A DNA stretch of 62,896 nucleotides. Source: an uncultured Coriobacteriaceae bacterium (lineage in GTDB: Bacteria; Actinomycetota; Coriobacteriia; Coriobacteriales; Atopobiaceae). The DNA is taken from the NCBI GenBank assembly GCA_902777325.1, contig CACYTH010000011.1, forward strand, positions 1 through 62,896. The letters are read 5' to 3'. A program made the position numbers and the translations under genes. The notes beneath the pieces were generated by a model, which was not told the origin of the DNA, searched no databases, and was given only the letters and a program-made list of their open reading frames with translations. Shown here piece by piece: positions 1-9,160 of the stretch. How positions within the stretch are numbered: position 1 is the stretch's first letter; every line of letters begins with the position of its first letter.

Positions 1-219
<219 letters not shown>

Positions 220-274
220 GGGAGCACGGGGAAGGGTTCTCCGCCGTGTTGCGCAAGTGAATAGGACTTGATGG

Positions 275-303
275 GTGATGCCCGGCCAACGGCCGGGCAT
301 CAC
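275..303. terminator. hairpin downstream of rfbB copy 1
   Basis: Thirteen-base perfect arms (GTGATGCCCGGCC and its complement) around a 3-base loop. It sits between the rfbB stop and the stop of the convergent XRE gene, so it could serve both directions. There is no long T run. A homologous, slightly diverged hairpin occurs at 2923-2947 after rfbB copy 2. Confidence 0.6.
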
Positions 304-330
304 TGCACTTGAGGGCATGTTGGGTAAGTG

Positions 331-1644
331 CTACGATGCAGACAGCCCCCACACCTTCCACTTCCCGCGATGCTTGCGAAGTACCAACGTCGATAGGCTG
401 ACGAGTTGGAGCGTGTCAATCACGATGAGTTCGTCAACATTGGGGAAGAGTTTAACTTTGGCGCAACTCTTGAGATTGAAGAGCTCGATGTGGTCCGACA
501 TGCCAAGGCTTGGGTATTCTGAGAATATGCCCGCTGCTTGCGAGAAGTCGCCCCATTCCTTCTTTGTTGAGGGGTGGATTAGATGTCCAAGTGATGTGAT
601 GTCGCGCGGCTCACAGCGAAGTAGCTGCACGAACGCAAAGCATGTGAGGATAATCTCTCTTGTGTTCTTGTCGTAGTTGTCCCACCTGTCCTTGAATTCG
701 TCCGGGGTTCCATCCCTTGCTATAAGGTTTGACCAGTAAGGTGATTTCTCAACGCGCAGCTCTTGAGGCGTGGACTTAGTGAAACGCAATACTTGAGCCC
801 GTCGTCCTCTTCTTGCTTTGTATGCCTGCAAGCCAGAGCTTTCCAGCAGGTCGCTTAGGTGGCACAGGATTCGCTCGCGCTCCAGGATAAAGGGTGTTAT
901 AGCAGCTAGCAACAATTCCGGTGAGAAGTCAGCGACATGCTCTATCTTCTGGATATCCGAATGCAGTAGTACTCCATACAGCGTTTCCTCAGCATTGTGG
1001 TAGTAGTCGGAGGTCTTCTTTCCATCAGAATGCGTCGTCTCAAATTCGTGCTGCTTTATTCGGTTCAGTTGTGCATATAGACCGCTCAACTCATCTTGCA
1101 GCTGCGGACATAGCTCGAGCGCCGCCTTGATAACGTCACGCACGTGGATGTCGCTGCCAAATACGAAGTGCTTCCTCTGAAGCATGAGTCGGACGCTCAT
1201 CGCAGCATAGTCGCTGGTAGAAAGGGGTCTATCCGGCAGGTTTGGGCTGTCTGCCAACTCCAGCTTGGTAGTCTTTCTGCTGAGTTTTGCTGCGCCAGCA
1301 ATCTTGCGATACTCCTTCATCTGATAAAGGAATACCTCGATAGTCTGCTCATTAGTGAGCTCGTCCGTTGTTCTTGGGGGCACGTCGATCAGTGTTATGC
1401 CAAGCACGTGCTCAAGCTCGGAGATGGTTTTCAAGGTCATATTGCCGTCAGCGCTGATCATGCGCGAAACCTGGCTGCAGCTTTTGCCAAGCATTTCAGC
1501 CAGTTGAGTCTGGTTGATGCCAAGCTCTTGCATTCTATTCCATATAGCTTCAGAGATGTCTGTGGCATGGCTGAGTCTCAGTGCTTCTGGTGTGTCTGTA
1601 GCATTAGGTAACGACGGTAGGCCGCCGTCCATGGTGGATGCCAT
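331..1644 (-). CDS. XRE-type helix-turn-helix protein with large uncharacterised C-terminal region
   Basis: A 437-residue protein. The chosen ATG at 1644 is preceded by a strong GGAGGT site; the frame stays open upstream to 1887 but without a good ribosome site. Residues about 30-84 form a Cro/CI-like helix-turn-helix (INQTQLAEMLGKSCSQVSRM). The remaining ~350 residues are hydrophilic, with no family I recognise. GC content and codon use are lower than in the metabolic genes later in the window, consistent with acquired DNA. It runs convergently towards rfbB copy 1, its stop lying 28 bases from the shared hairpin. A regulator of itself or of a neighbouring defence module is plausible but only inferred. 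Confidence 0.7.
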   Translation of the reverse strand: MASTMDGGLPSLPNATDTPEALRLSHATDISEAIWNRMQELGINQTQLAEMLGKSCSQVSRMISADGNMTLKTISELEHVLGITLIDVPPRTTDELTNEQTIEVFLYQMKEYRKIAGAAKLSRKTTKLELADSPNLPDRPLSTSDYAAMSVRLMLQRKHFVFGSDIHVRDVIKAALELCPQLQDELSGLYAQLNRIKQHEFETTHSDGKKTSDYYHNAEETLYGVLLHSDIQKIEHVADFSPELLLAAITPFILERERILCHLSDLLESSGLQAYKARRGRRAQVLRFTKSTPQELRVEKSPYWSNLIARDGTPDEFKDRWDNYDKNTREIILTCFAFVQLLRCEPRDITSLGHLIHPSTKKEWGDFSQAAGIFSEYPSLGMSDHIELFNLKSCAKVKLFPNVDELIVIDTLQLVSLSTLVLRKHRGKWKVWGLSAS

Positions 1645-1747
1645 TATCCGACCTCCTGTGATTAAGCGCGATAAGGCGTCGATGGTGTGATTCAGATGGG
1701 CTGAATGCTGGGTCAGTTTTGCGGACACTCGTTCTACTCGTTCAGGA

Positions 1748-1765
1748 TTTGCATTATAATGCAAA
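1748..1765. promoter_or_regulatory. 18-bp perfect palindrome with TATAAT core upstream of the XRE gene
   Basis: TTTGCATTATAATGCAAA is a perfect palindrome containing TATAAT, about 100 bases upstream of the XRE gene start. A -10 element embedded in a palindrome suits an operator for the adjacent HTH protein. This is inferred from position and symmetry only. Confidence 0.4.
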
Positions 1766-1857
1766 ATTATAAACTGACAGAGGGCAAGCGATTCTACTGC
1801 GCGGCATGCACGATTGATTCCTCCTGCTCGGCACCGGCATGAACGCAGAGAAACATC

Positions 1858-2229
1858 ATGGCCGGAATCTTTGCAAAACAGATTCACGAGATGGAGCGAA
1901 TGATGTCTCGCAAGAACGACATCGAGAACTAGCTAAAGACGATGGAAGGGGGAGCTTTTCAAAAGCTTGCCGAATCCTATGTTTATCGTAAGCTTAGGCT
2001 TACTGACTCAGTCGACCTTTACGGCGGCTCTACTAGGCTCGTCTTCTACTACCGCCCGTGGGAGACGGAGGAGGGTCCGATTTCCGAGGAGGAAGTCAGA
2101 ACTTCCATGGTCGGGCGCGTCACGAAGCTTCTCAACACCTATGGGAAGACCATGGACAACGCCGACCACGGGAAGAACCTCATGCATGAGCTCCTACTAG
2201 AAGGACGCCCTGAGGTGAAGCTAATCTAG
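1858..2229 (+). pseudogene. remnant of a defence-type protein N-terminus, interrupted by an amber codon
   Basis: An ATG at 1858 opens 24 codons (MAGIFAKQ...NDIEN) and meets TAG at 1930-1932; the same frame then continues without a break to 2229. Read through, it gives 'IEN-x-LKTMEGGAFQKLAESYVYRKL'. From memory this resembles the first helix of large restriction/NTPase-type defence proteins, which often begin with an 'I-E-x-L-x-x-M-x-G-x-x-F-Q-K-L-x-x-x-Y' pattern. After about residue 55 the sequence no longer follows that pattern, so a deletion probably joined the start of one gene to something else. An independent ORF starting at ATG 1942 is also possible, but it lacks a convincing ribosome site. 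Confidence 0.4.
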
Positions 2230-2320
2230 GACCAAAACAGTACTATTCGTTAGTGGCATTTCTACTGCATCGCTCGTGCCACCGTGAAGGGCTAGGCGTG
2301 CAGCTCTTTGAGGGGGTAAT

Positions 2321-2551
2321 ATGGAGCCAATGACACTGTATGAGTATCTATGCTTGGCGAAAGTGCTTTCGGTTGCGATGGGAGGGATGAGGCGGAATGA
2401 AGTTAGCGACAAAGAACTCGACGTTGCTTCCGAGGTACTGAAGCGAATGGCAAGTCAAAAGGCTGGTTGGACTAAACAGCAGAAGGAAGTCTACAAGCTG
2501 CTCGTTGACTGTGCTAGAAAGGATATGGTTACTAAATCTCGCCTCGCATAG
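2321..2551 (+). CDS. small hypothetical protein
   Basis: A 76-residue, helix-rich, Lys/Glu-rich ORF with a GAGGGGG ribosome site 6-7 bases before its ATG. There is no signal peptide, membrane segment or recognised motif. It follows the remnant at 1858-2229 and lies just before the decayed rfbB copy at about 2630. It may be the tail of the same acquired module. I do not recognise the family. Confidence 0.45.
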   Translation: MEPMTLYEYLCLAKVLSVAMGGMRRNEVSDKELDVASEVLKRMASQKAGWTKQQKEVYKLLVDCARKDMVTKSRLA

Positions 2552-2629
2552 TGTCGTTAATGCGGCGTATCAATCCTTAGAGGGATTGCAAAGGGGTCCT
2601 TGTCTCGTCGACTGCATAGGCTTTACGAG

Positions 2630-2800
2630 TAATTGCTCAACAACCATGACCCTGACCAGCATGTGGAGCAGGCCATTCCGTGATAGGTGACAAACATCAT
2701 ATGCAGTAACCGGCCAAAGCTCTATTGCGATGGGAAGAACGTGCGTGATTGGAGACACATCGAGACCACAGCTCCGCGATTTGGGCGTTTTTAATTGCGA
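2630..2800 (+). pseudogene. rfbB: heavily decayed internal fragment of rfbB (copy 2)
   Basis: Translated in the rfbB frame, this stretch reads NNHDPDQHVEQAIP, two adjacent stop codons, VTNIIC, then RPKLYCDGKNVRDW. The intact tail at 5260-5370 reads [36 protein letters not shown]. Homology fades after about 2800; the region coding for the C-terminus is lost or scrambled. DNA similarity resumes at the rfbB stop-codon region (about 2862 onward) and runs through the hairpin at 2923-2947, matching positions 217-310. The GC-poor drift and the stops show this copy has been free of selection for long. Confidence 0.75.
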
Positions 2801-2922
2801 CCGGAGCGACGAGCTCGCCGACGTAGGGACAAGGTGTACATGCGGGGCCTCTTCAGGAGGGACTAGGGGAGTGAGGGGAGAGACACCTGCCGTGCGTTGC
2901 ATGTGAATATGACTTGGATGGG

Positions 2923-2947
2923 TGATACCTGGCCAATGGCCGGGCAT
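2923..2947. terminator. hairpin downstream of rfbB copy 2
   Basis: GATACCTGGCC-AAT-GGCCGGGCATC is a diverged copy of the hairpin at 275-303, with the preceding TGAATA-TGACTTG-GATGGGTGAT context also conserved. It precedes the stop of the minus-strand zinc-finger gene by 33 bases, the same arrangement as at copy 1. Confidence 0.5.
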
Positions 2948-2980
2948 CTATGCGTTTTGGGGTGTGGGTGAGATAAGTAA

Positions 2981-4093
2981 TTACTCATCGCATTCTGCAC
3001 CAATTGCGTATCGTGGCTCAAAAAGATGCGGAATCTCTGGAAGACGTGATATAGCGTACCGTTCTCTCCCCGCGCTGCGAGCTCTGTGCTTAGCCGATTG
3101 CATGCTCATCACCTGGTCGCTAGAGACCAGGGAGTCTATATTCATTCTGGCTAGAGAAGCAATCCCTTCACTATTCTTGAGAACGTTTTCGATTTTGGGG
3201 CTAAAGAAGATTTGGTCACTGTAGGCGATGCTCATCCTAAGTATGGATTGCAAAGCTTCGCTCTTTTCCTGACAGGAAAGCTGACTCTCTAACATCCTGT
3301 AGCGCGTAGCTTTTCTGTTCCTGAACACGAGAACTAGAGTCTCCATGGCCATTGGGAAGACGCACACATACAGAGGTTCGATGTCATAGCTTGGATCCGG
3401 ATTGAGTAGGTCGTTTATCAGGCTGCCTTCGCAATCTGCAATCGGGTTTACCATGATTTGAAAGGCGATAGGTGCAATATAGGGAAGTCGCTCAAATAGG
3501 ATTGGTTTGAGCACCCGGGCCCTCTTCTCGGTTGCCCTCATTGCGAGCTCAAGATTTCGATAGTCGTCCTTCATGTCGATGTTTCTGACAGATGCACGCT
3601 CTATGAAATCCTCACTATCAAAGTCATCGCCAAGGTGCAAGAGTTGGGGAATTTGTTCTCTCGCTCTTGCTAGTTCGGATAGGCATATTTTTGTTGCTAT
3701 CTGTCCCATAACCTTCTGTGATGGTGTGCTAGTCCATGTTTCTGGGCTCTCATAGTCCTTGAAATATGTATTGTCACAGTCATTACAGATGATACGGAAG
3801 GTTCCCGCTTGGTTAATTCCAACTCTTTCCTTGAGGAGATTTGTCCCAATTGCCGAAGAAAAACTCAGTACTTCTCCATCTACGGCTATCCGCCGTAAGC
3901 ATAATTGAGGGATTGAGTGGGAGTTGCAAAAGCTTGTTTTAGGTTGCCCACAAAGTATGCATTTCTTAGGCTTCGATTCGTAATGTGCTTGTCTCTGGTA
4001 TGCTCCTTTCACTTTATTGAAGGTGGCAAGCTGTTCGTTGCCCACCTGTATGGGCGGAAAGTCGAAGGGCAAGTACTGTGCACTGTCATCCAT
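2981..4093 (-). CDS. HNH-like / zinc-finger protein of unknown function
   Basis: A 370-residue protein with lower GC than the core genes. Residues 45-48 (C-I-L-C), C56, the N-S-H-S-I-P motif around H59, and C103/C106 (I-C-N-D-C-D-N) form a Cys4-His arrangement. HNH nucleases and related zinc-binding proteins have such a CxxC, then H-x-I-P, then CxxC pattern. The rest is predicted mixed alpha/beta with no transmembrane segment. I do not see the canonical H-N-H catalytic triplet clearly, so nuclease activity is only suggested. It occupies the same position behind the rfbB-type hairpin as the XRE gene does behind copy 1. A role in phage defence is inferred from location. Confidence 0.6.
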   Translation of the reverse strand: MDDSAQYLPFDFPPIQVGNEQLATFNKVKGAYQRQAHYESKPKKCILCGQPKTSFCNSHSIPQLCLRRIAVDGEVLSFSSAIGTNLLKERVGINQAGTFRIICNDCDNTYFKDYESPETWTSTPSQKVMGQIATKICLSELARAREQIPQLLHLGDDFDSEDFIERASVRNIDMKDDYRNLELAMRATEKRARVLKPILFERLPYIAPIAFQIMVNPIADCEGSLINDLLNPDPSYDIEPLYVCVFPMAMETLVLVFRNRKATRYRMLESQLSCQEKSEALQSILRMSIAYSDQIFFSPKIENVLKNSEGIASLARMNIDSLVSSDQVMSMQSAKHRARSAGRERYAISRLPEIPHLFEPRYAIGAECDE

Positions 4094-4240
4094 GATATGC
4101 TCCGGAATCGCAAATACCAGTCATCTTATTCTGTCATGGATACGCCTGGCAGTGTTACCCTTTTACAACCGATCAAATGTTAATTACCAATTCCGGACAG
4201 ATGGCTTTGTCCAATGCGTAGCATCGTAAGCGTCAAAGTA

Positions 4241-4371
4241 GCGCGTAGCCCGGAAATCACCATCGCCTTCCAGCTGGGCGATTGGAATCTGCCAACAACT
4301 TTCCAGTATGACGATTGGAGACTACCAATAACTCTCCAGAGTGACCCTGGAAACTGCCAATGACTTTCCAG
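4241..4371. repeat. short tandem array of 32-33 bp units ending in TTTCCAG
   Basis: Units at about 4241-4273 (diverged), 4274-4306, 4307-4339 and 4340-4371 share the pattern GATTGGA-x-(T/A)CT(G/A)CCAA(C/T)AACT(T/C)TCCAG. Each unit is itself roughly palindromic (CTGGAAA...TTTCCAG). On the minus strand the array could encode an 11-residue repeat of the type W-K-V-I-G-S-F-Q, but no ribosome site supports a gene. The rest of the 589-base gap between 4093 and 4683 holds a GC-rich stretch (4390-4500) and an imperfect AAGGCC/GGCCTT hairpin near 4617-4662; I see no gene there. Confidence 0.65.
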
Positions 4372-4682
4372 GTCACTCTCGAAGGCGTCAGGATCCTTCC
4401 GGCAGCGCCTCCAGGACCTTTGCGTCCACGATCGGCTCGTCCGGCAGCGCGACACCCTCGTCGACCCTCCCGGACGAGAGCCTGCGTGCGAATGATGATG
4501 ACTGCGCACCAGCGAAGGAGTGTCACGGCCTTGCGTGGTAAAGAATAATAATGGCCATCCGCCATGCGGGTGGTCCTGATTGCGTGAGCATCATGGCGCA
4601 TGATGCACGGCTAAGGAAAAGGCCCTCGCGGTAGGTACTTCCGCACCGTGCGTTGGCCTTCGTTGAATAGTCTACCCCTTTG

Positions 4683-5727
<1,045 letters not shown>

Positions 5728-6078
5728 GGACAGTTGCCAAGCCAGTTGCCAAGCCTCGGAAACGAAGGCTGGCGAATGCCTCATTCAGAGTAGCTCCCTG
5801 TGGATCCATGCCATGCCGGTGTGTGCTCCGCACCTTATCGCTGCGCGGTTGCCAAGCGCGTGCGGATACCAGTAAAGAACGCCATAGGATGAATAAGGCT
5901 TTAGGAATTCCTAACAAGCGTGCAATGCTTTGCTGGACTTGTAGAGTTCTTTTGTTTCGAGGTCAGGGGTGTTCTAAGGCGCTCATCACGTTAAGCGCGA
6001 CAAACAATTAAGTGTGAAGGAGGCAGCACTGCTCCAGCGTGTGCCCGCTTAACGACGATTTAGTGAGGGAGATTCAAC
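5728..6078. other. gene-free stretch after rfbB copy 3
   Basis: 351 bases with no supported gene. The 10-mer GTTGCCAAGC occurs three times (about 5734, 5745 and 5848), twice within 21 bases. The last 60 bases carry the GAGGGAGA ribosome site of the next gene. Confidence 0.5.
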
Positions 6079-6675
6079 TTGGATAACAACTTTGTCCAAC
6101 GCCATTACTTCGATGGGGCCATTCAAGAAGAACTGAATGAAGCCGGCGGCAAAACAGTGATACTTGGTAGTCCTGATGTCCACACCAAGAACTATCCAGG
6201 GCTAGCTTTGACAAGCGCTGAAGGATTCTTTGATTTGATAGCCAACAACTGTGACCTCCAGACTCTTGAGCCAATCCACGGTAATCGCGAGACAGTAATA
6301 TCGCTGGCGGCGTTCACGTGCGAACTCTATCTCAAGAGTATCCTGATGAAAGAACAAGGCTTATCTCCGAAGGAGTTAAAGGAAAAGTACGGGCACGATC
6401 TCAAAACCCTTTCTAGCGCTCTTTCTGCAGAATCAAAGCACTCACTTGTCAAATCGATTGATGGCATTACGACAGAAATTGATCTCGAGTCAAAGATCGG
6501 TACTGTTAAGAAGGTATTTATGGACTATCGGTATGACTACGAGCTGCCAAGTGGCACCGAGCTTCCTTATGCCTTCTTGATCGAACTGCTCATGCGATTG
6601 AGGGACCTCGCTCATAGATTGATCAAAGAGGACCATAGAGCCTTCTATGTCTATGGAACGAGGATTGACGAATAG
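6079..6675 (+). CDS. possible HEPN-like hypothetical protein
   Basis: A 198-residue protein read from TTG at 6079, with GAGGGAGA 8 bases upstream. The middle third is helix-rich (TVISLAAFTCELYLKSILM, then KYGHDLKTL) and resembles the 'A-x-E-L-x-L-K-x-L-L ... G-H-x-L-x-x-L' pattern of HEPN-type proteins, here with G-H-D-L. HEPN proteins are often RNases in toxin or defence systems, with an R-x4-6-H motif. I find no clear R-x4-6-H, so activity is uncertain. GC is lower than in core genes. It lies alone between gene-free stretches in the accessory region. Confidence 0.55.
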   Translation: MDNNFVQRHYFDGAIQEELNEAGGKTVILGSPDVHTKNYPGLALTSAEGFFDLIANNCDLQTLEPIHGNRETVISLAAFTCELYLKSILMKEQGLSPKELKEKYGHDLKTLSSALSAESKHSLVKSIDGITTEIDLESKIGTVKKVFMDYRYDYELPSGTELPYAFLIELLMRLRDLAHRLIKEDHRAFYVYGTRIDE

Positions 6676-7075
6676 TTCAAGTCGTGTAGCACAAGGGTGA
6701 GCAAGTAATATGGGCGCGTGGCTCCGGTTAACCAAAGTCGCCGCTTTCGCGGTAGAAGACGAATAGTGCGTGCACTATCGACGAAGACTCTTCTAGACAA
6801 AAGTGGCGGGGGTAGCTCCCCCGCCGTTGGGTGGACCCGCCTCAGGCGTGCCCAGAGAAATCGATTGCTGTATATCCTAGTACTTTTGTCGCACTACTTC
6901 AGTTTGCTTTTTGCTCATCAGCAGAAGGCTTCTGTCTGTGAACGGCAAGATTGGCTCCGGTACGACTGTCGGCTATGGTTGAGACTCTTTCGCAGTCTGC
7001 TTAACCTTGCTTCCTCTCTGGCCCGACAGCCCGGACTCGATCCGGAGCGGGGTGCGCACGAGGGGAGACGGTCGC
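6676..7075. other. gene-free stretch with two palindromes
   Basis: 400 bases with no supported gene. A hairpin with perfect 8-base arms, GGCGGGGG-TAGCT-CCCCCGCC, lies at 6805-6825 and may terminate the gene at 6079. A 16-base palindrome ATAGTGC-GT-GCACTAT lies at 6763-6778. The end of the stretch (from 7020) is the first copy of the ~70-bp repeat also found at 9552-9621. Confidence 0.5.
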
Positions 7076-7090
7076 ATGAAGTACTCAGAC
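7020..7090 (+). repeat. ~70-bp direct repeat, copy 1 (leader of a tiny ORF)
   Basis: This segment matches 9552-9621 almost base for base. It runs from GGCCCGACAGCCCGGACTCG through GAGCG(A/G)GGTGCGCACGA and a GGGAG ribosome site into ATGAAGTACTCAGA, the start of a small ORF. The two copies flank the AlbA_2-type gene. Confidence 0.8.
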
Positions 7091-7186
7091 GAGCTCGGGC
7101 TGCTGCAGTCGGTGGACCTTGCAGTTGAGATGACGCGTAACGTCGACCTCTGCGCGTCCGTGCCTGACTACATGGACGAGAAGTAA
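7076..7186 (+). CDS. tiny ORF, 36 residues, downstream of repeat copy 1
   Basis: ATG at 7076 with GGGGAG about 6 bases upstream; the product starts MKYSDELGLLQS and is soluble and acidic. The first four codons are shared with the tiny ORF at 9609, after which the two proteins differ completely. The conserved leader and start with divergent bodies argue that the leader is the conserved unit. No family is recognised. Translation is plausible but unproven. Confidence 0.4.
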   Translation: MKYSDELGLLQSVDLAVEMTRNVDLCASVPDYMDEK

Positions 7187-7340
7187 GCGACAAGGTCGTG
7201 CGCATCGCGCAGGGCTATGTCGGGGTTGCGAACAAGATGGTTTGGCGGAAGGGGTAGGAGGGAAGACCTGTACTACCCACGACCTGCGCTTTGGCGCGTG
7301 TCTGATGGACAAACTCTGCTGGGTCAGAACAGCCAAGTCC

Positions 7341-7398
7341 ATTCGTTCAGTTATTCGAACAGTTTTGCACGAATATTGTACGAATGATTGAACGAATG
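7341..7398. promoter_or_regulatory. cluster of TTCGTTCA / TGAACGAA sites upstream of the AlbA_2-type gene
   Basis: Within 58 bases the motif occurs as ATTCGTTCA (7341), ATTCGAACA, CACGAAT, TACGAAT and TTGAACGAAT, some direct and some inverted. The same motif is repeated at 8972-9014 directly behind the gene. The pattern resembles clustered operator half-sites. Confidence 0.5.
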
Positions 7399-7450
7399 TG
7401 CACGGAGCGTTAGACTGTAGGTGTCGCACAGCTAACAGTGTGGAGCCGCC

Positions 7451-8959
7451 ATGTCTCAAAGCTTTCTCGATGATCCGATTTCTTCCGATGACTTGAACCG
7501 AGTCATACAACTGATGCGCACCATTGGCGTGGACCTCCAACGCTATGAGGTCAAGTCATCTAGGAGGGAGCTTTCAAAGGACCTCCCACGCACCCTCTCT
7601 GCCTTTTCAAATGGTGGGGGAGGCGTGGTGATATGCGGTTTGTCCGAGAAGGACGGCTTCACGCCAGTGGAGGGATTTGACGCTGCCGCCATTCAGGACT
7701 CTCTGGCAAGAGTCTGCAGTGACTCGATGACCCCTCCGGTACGGCCACAGATTCAGATAATGGAGTTCGAAGGGCATTCTGTGGTCGTGGCCTCGGTGGC
7801 AGAGATGCGCCCGATTGACAAGCCCTGTTACGTTACATCGGCAAACATGTACATGGGTTCCTACATCCGCACAGGCGACGGAGACAGGAGGCTCAGCCCT
7901 TACGAGGTAGACCGACTTGTTGAGGAACACCGTCAGCCTCAGCATGACGTTGAGATTGTAGAGCAGGCAACGCTTGCCGACCTCAACGGCGCTCTGGTCA
8001 ATGGGCTCCTGGCAAGGGAGAGGCGGGTTCATGCTCGCAATTTTGCTCAGCTTGATGACGAGACGGCCCTCATCCGACTTGGTGCTGCCCGGAGGGGCGC
8101 TTCTGGCGTAGTCCGACCGACTCTCGCTGGCCTTCTCTCCCTTGGGCTCTATCCCCAGGAGTTCTTCCCGCGGCTCAACGTGTCTTTCGCGTGCTACCCG
8201 GGAGTGAGGAAGTCCGACGTTAGCGCCGCGGGTCAGCGACTTGTGGACTCCGCGACCATGGTAGGTCCTGTACCGCAAATGGTTGAGGATGCCATCGCAG
8301 CTGTCGAGCGCAATACGAGGACCGGAGCTGTGATTGATGGGGCTTTCAGGCGAGAGGTGAGGGACTACCCAGTTTTGGCGCTCAGGGAAGCAGTCGTCAA
8401 CGCCCTCATGCATAGGGACTACTCCCCGCTTTCGCAGGGGACTCCCGTGCAGATTGACCTGTACGTCGATCGCTTGGAGATTGTGAATCCTGGCGGGTTG
8501 TACGGAAATGTGACCATCAATTCTCTTGGTAAGGATGGCGTGTCAGCTTCAAGAAACCAACACCTGTCAAATCTGCTTGAGAGCACGCCGTATGGAGACG
8601 GATCGTTTGTGGCCGAGAACCGAGGAACGGGTTACCAAGTAATCATGTCAGAGTTGACAGGTGCGCTCATGCCTCCGCCCGAGCCGTTTGACACCATCAG
8701 TTCCTTCAGGCTTGTTTTCGAACGGAGAAGGCTTGCGAGAAGCGAGACCACGCTCTCCTCAGGTGAAGCTGTCCGAGCTGTGGTTATGGGGCTTCTCAAA
8801 GATCAAGTCTCGATTAGCTCTAGTGAGGTTGCCGATGCTTCTGGTCGCTCAAAGGGCACGGTGCTGAAACACATCAATCAGATGGTTGAAGAGGGGATAC
8901 TTGAGCCGACGAGGCCCATAGGCAGTTCGCGCCAAAGATATCGAAGAGCTGGCGCGTGA
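7451..8959 (+). CDS. AlbA_2 (Schlafen-type) domain protein with ATP-binding and winged-helix C-terminal regions
   Basis: A 502-residue protein starting at ATG 7451, just after GGAGCC. Residues about 30-150 are an AlbA_2/'divergent AAA-4' domain (Y-E-V-K-S-S, then L-S-A-F-S-N-G-G-G-G-V-V-I-C-G). Residues about 295-420 match the ATP-dependent helicase-like C-terminal region of this family (ALREAVVNALMHRDYS, E-N-R-G-T-G). Residues about 435-495 form a winged helix (SSEVADASGRSKGTVLKHIN). Such proteins are usually annotated as putative transcriptional regulators and are frequent in accessory and defence islands; no enzymatic function is firmly known. The TGAACGAA clusters on both sides are candidate binding sites for its winged helix. 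Confidence 0.8.
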   Translation: MSQSFLDDPISSDDLNRVIQLMRTIGVDLQRYEVKSSRRELSKDLPRTLSAFSNGGGGVVICGLSEKDGFTPVEGFDAAAIQDSLARVCSDSMTPPVRPQIQIMEFEGHSVVVASVAEMRPIDKPCYVTSANMYMGSYIRTGDGDRRLSPYEVDRLVEEHRQPQHDVEIVEQATLADLNGALVNGLLARERRVHARNFAQLDDETALIRLGAARRGASGVVRPTLAGLLSLGLYPQEFFPRLNVSFACYPGVRKSDVSAAGQRLVDSATMVGPVPQMVEDAIAAVERNTRTGAVIDGAFRREVRDYPVLALREAVVNALMHRDYSPLSQGTPVQIDLYVDRLEIVNPGGLYGNVTINSLGKDGVSASRNQHLSNLLESTPYGDGSFVAENRGTGYQVIMSELTGALMPPPEPFDTISSFRLVFERRRLARSETTLSSGEAVRAVVMGLLKDQVSISSSEVADASGRSKGTVLKHINQMVEEGILEPTRPIGSSRQRYRRAGA

Positions 8960-8971
8960 GGGTTGACATAG

Positions 8972-9014
8972 ATTCGTTCAAGTGAACGAATGGTGAACGA
9001 ACAATTGAACGAAT
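8972..9014. promoter_or_regulatory. TGAACGAA palindrome and repeats downstream of the AlbA_2-type gene
   Basis: ATTCGTTCA-AG-TGAACGAAT at 8972-8991 is a palindrome with perfect 9-base arms. It is followed by two further direct copies, GGTGAACGAA and ATTGAACGAAT. The same motif occurs upstream at 7341-7398. Confidence 0.55.
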
Positions 9015-9160
9015 GCTTCCTGCACAGACAGTGCTACTCCGTGGGCGGACGTGCTGGTGCTTGGTGGCTGGCCATACAGCGCCTACCCCGATGGCATGAT
9101 CAAGGCCGGCGTATACGTAGATGCGGCTTTGACAACGGCGGACCCAACGTGCGACGGGCC

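Noticed and set aside
275..676. ORF of 133 codons on the plus strand overlapping the XRE gene
   Set aside because: It begins inside the hairpin, has no ribosome site and is antisense to the better supported XRE gene.
4257..4601. ORFs on the minus strand encoding W-K-V-I-G-S-F-Q-like repeats
   Set aside because: Two overlapping frames are open, neither with a ribosome site, and the repeat unit changes length (33/32 bases), shifting frame. Treated as a DNA repeat.
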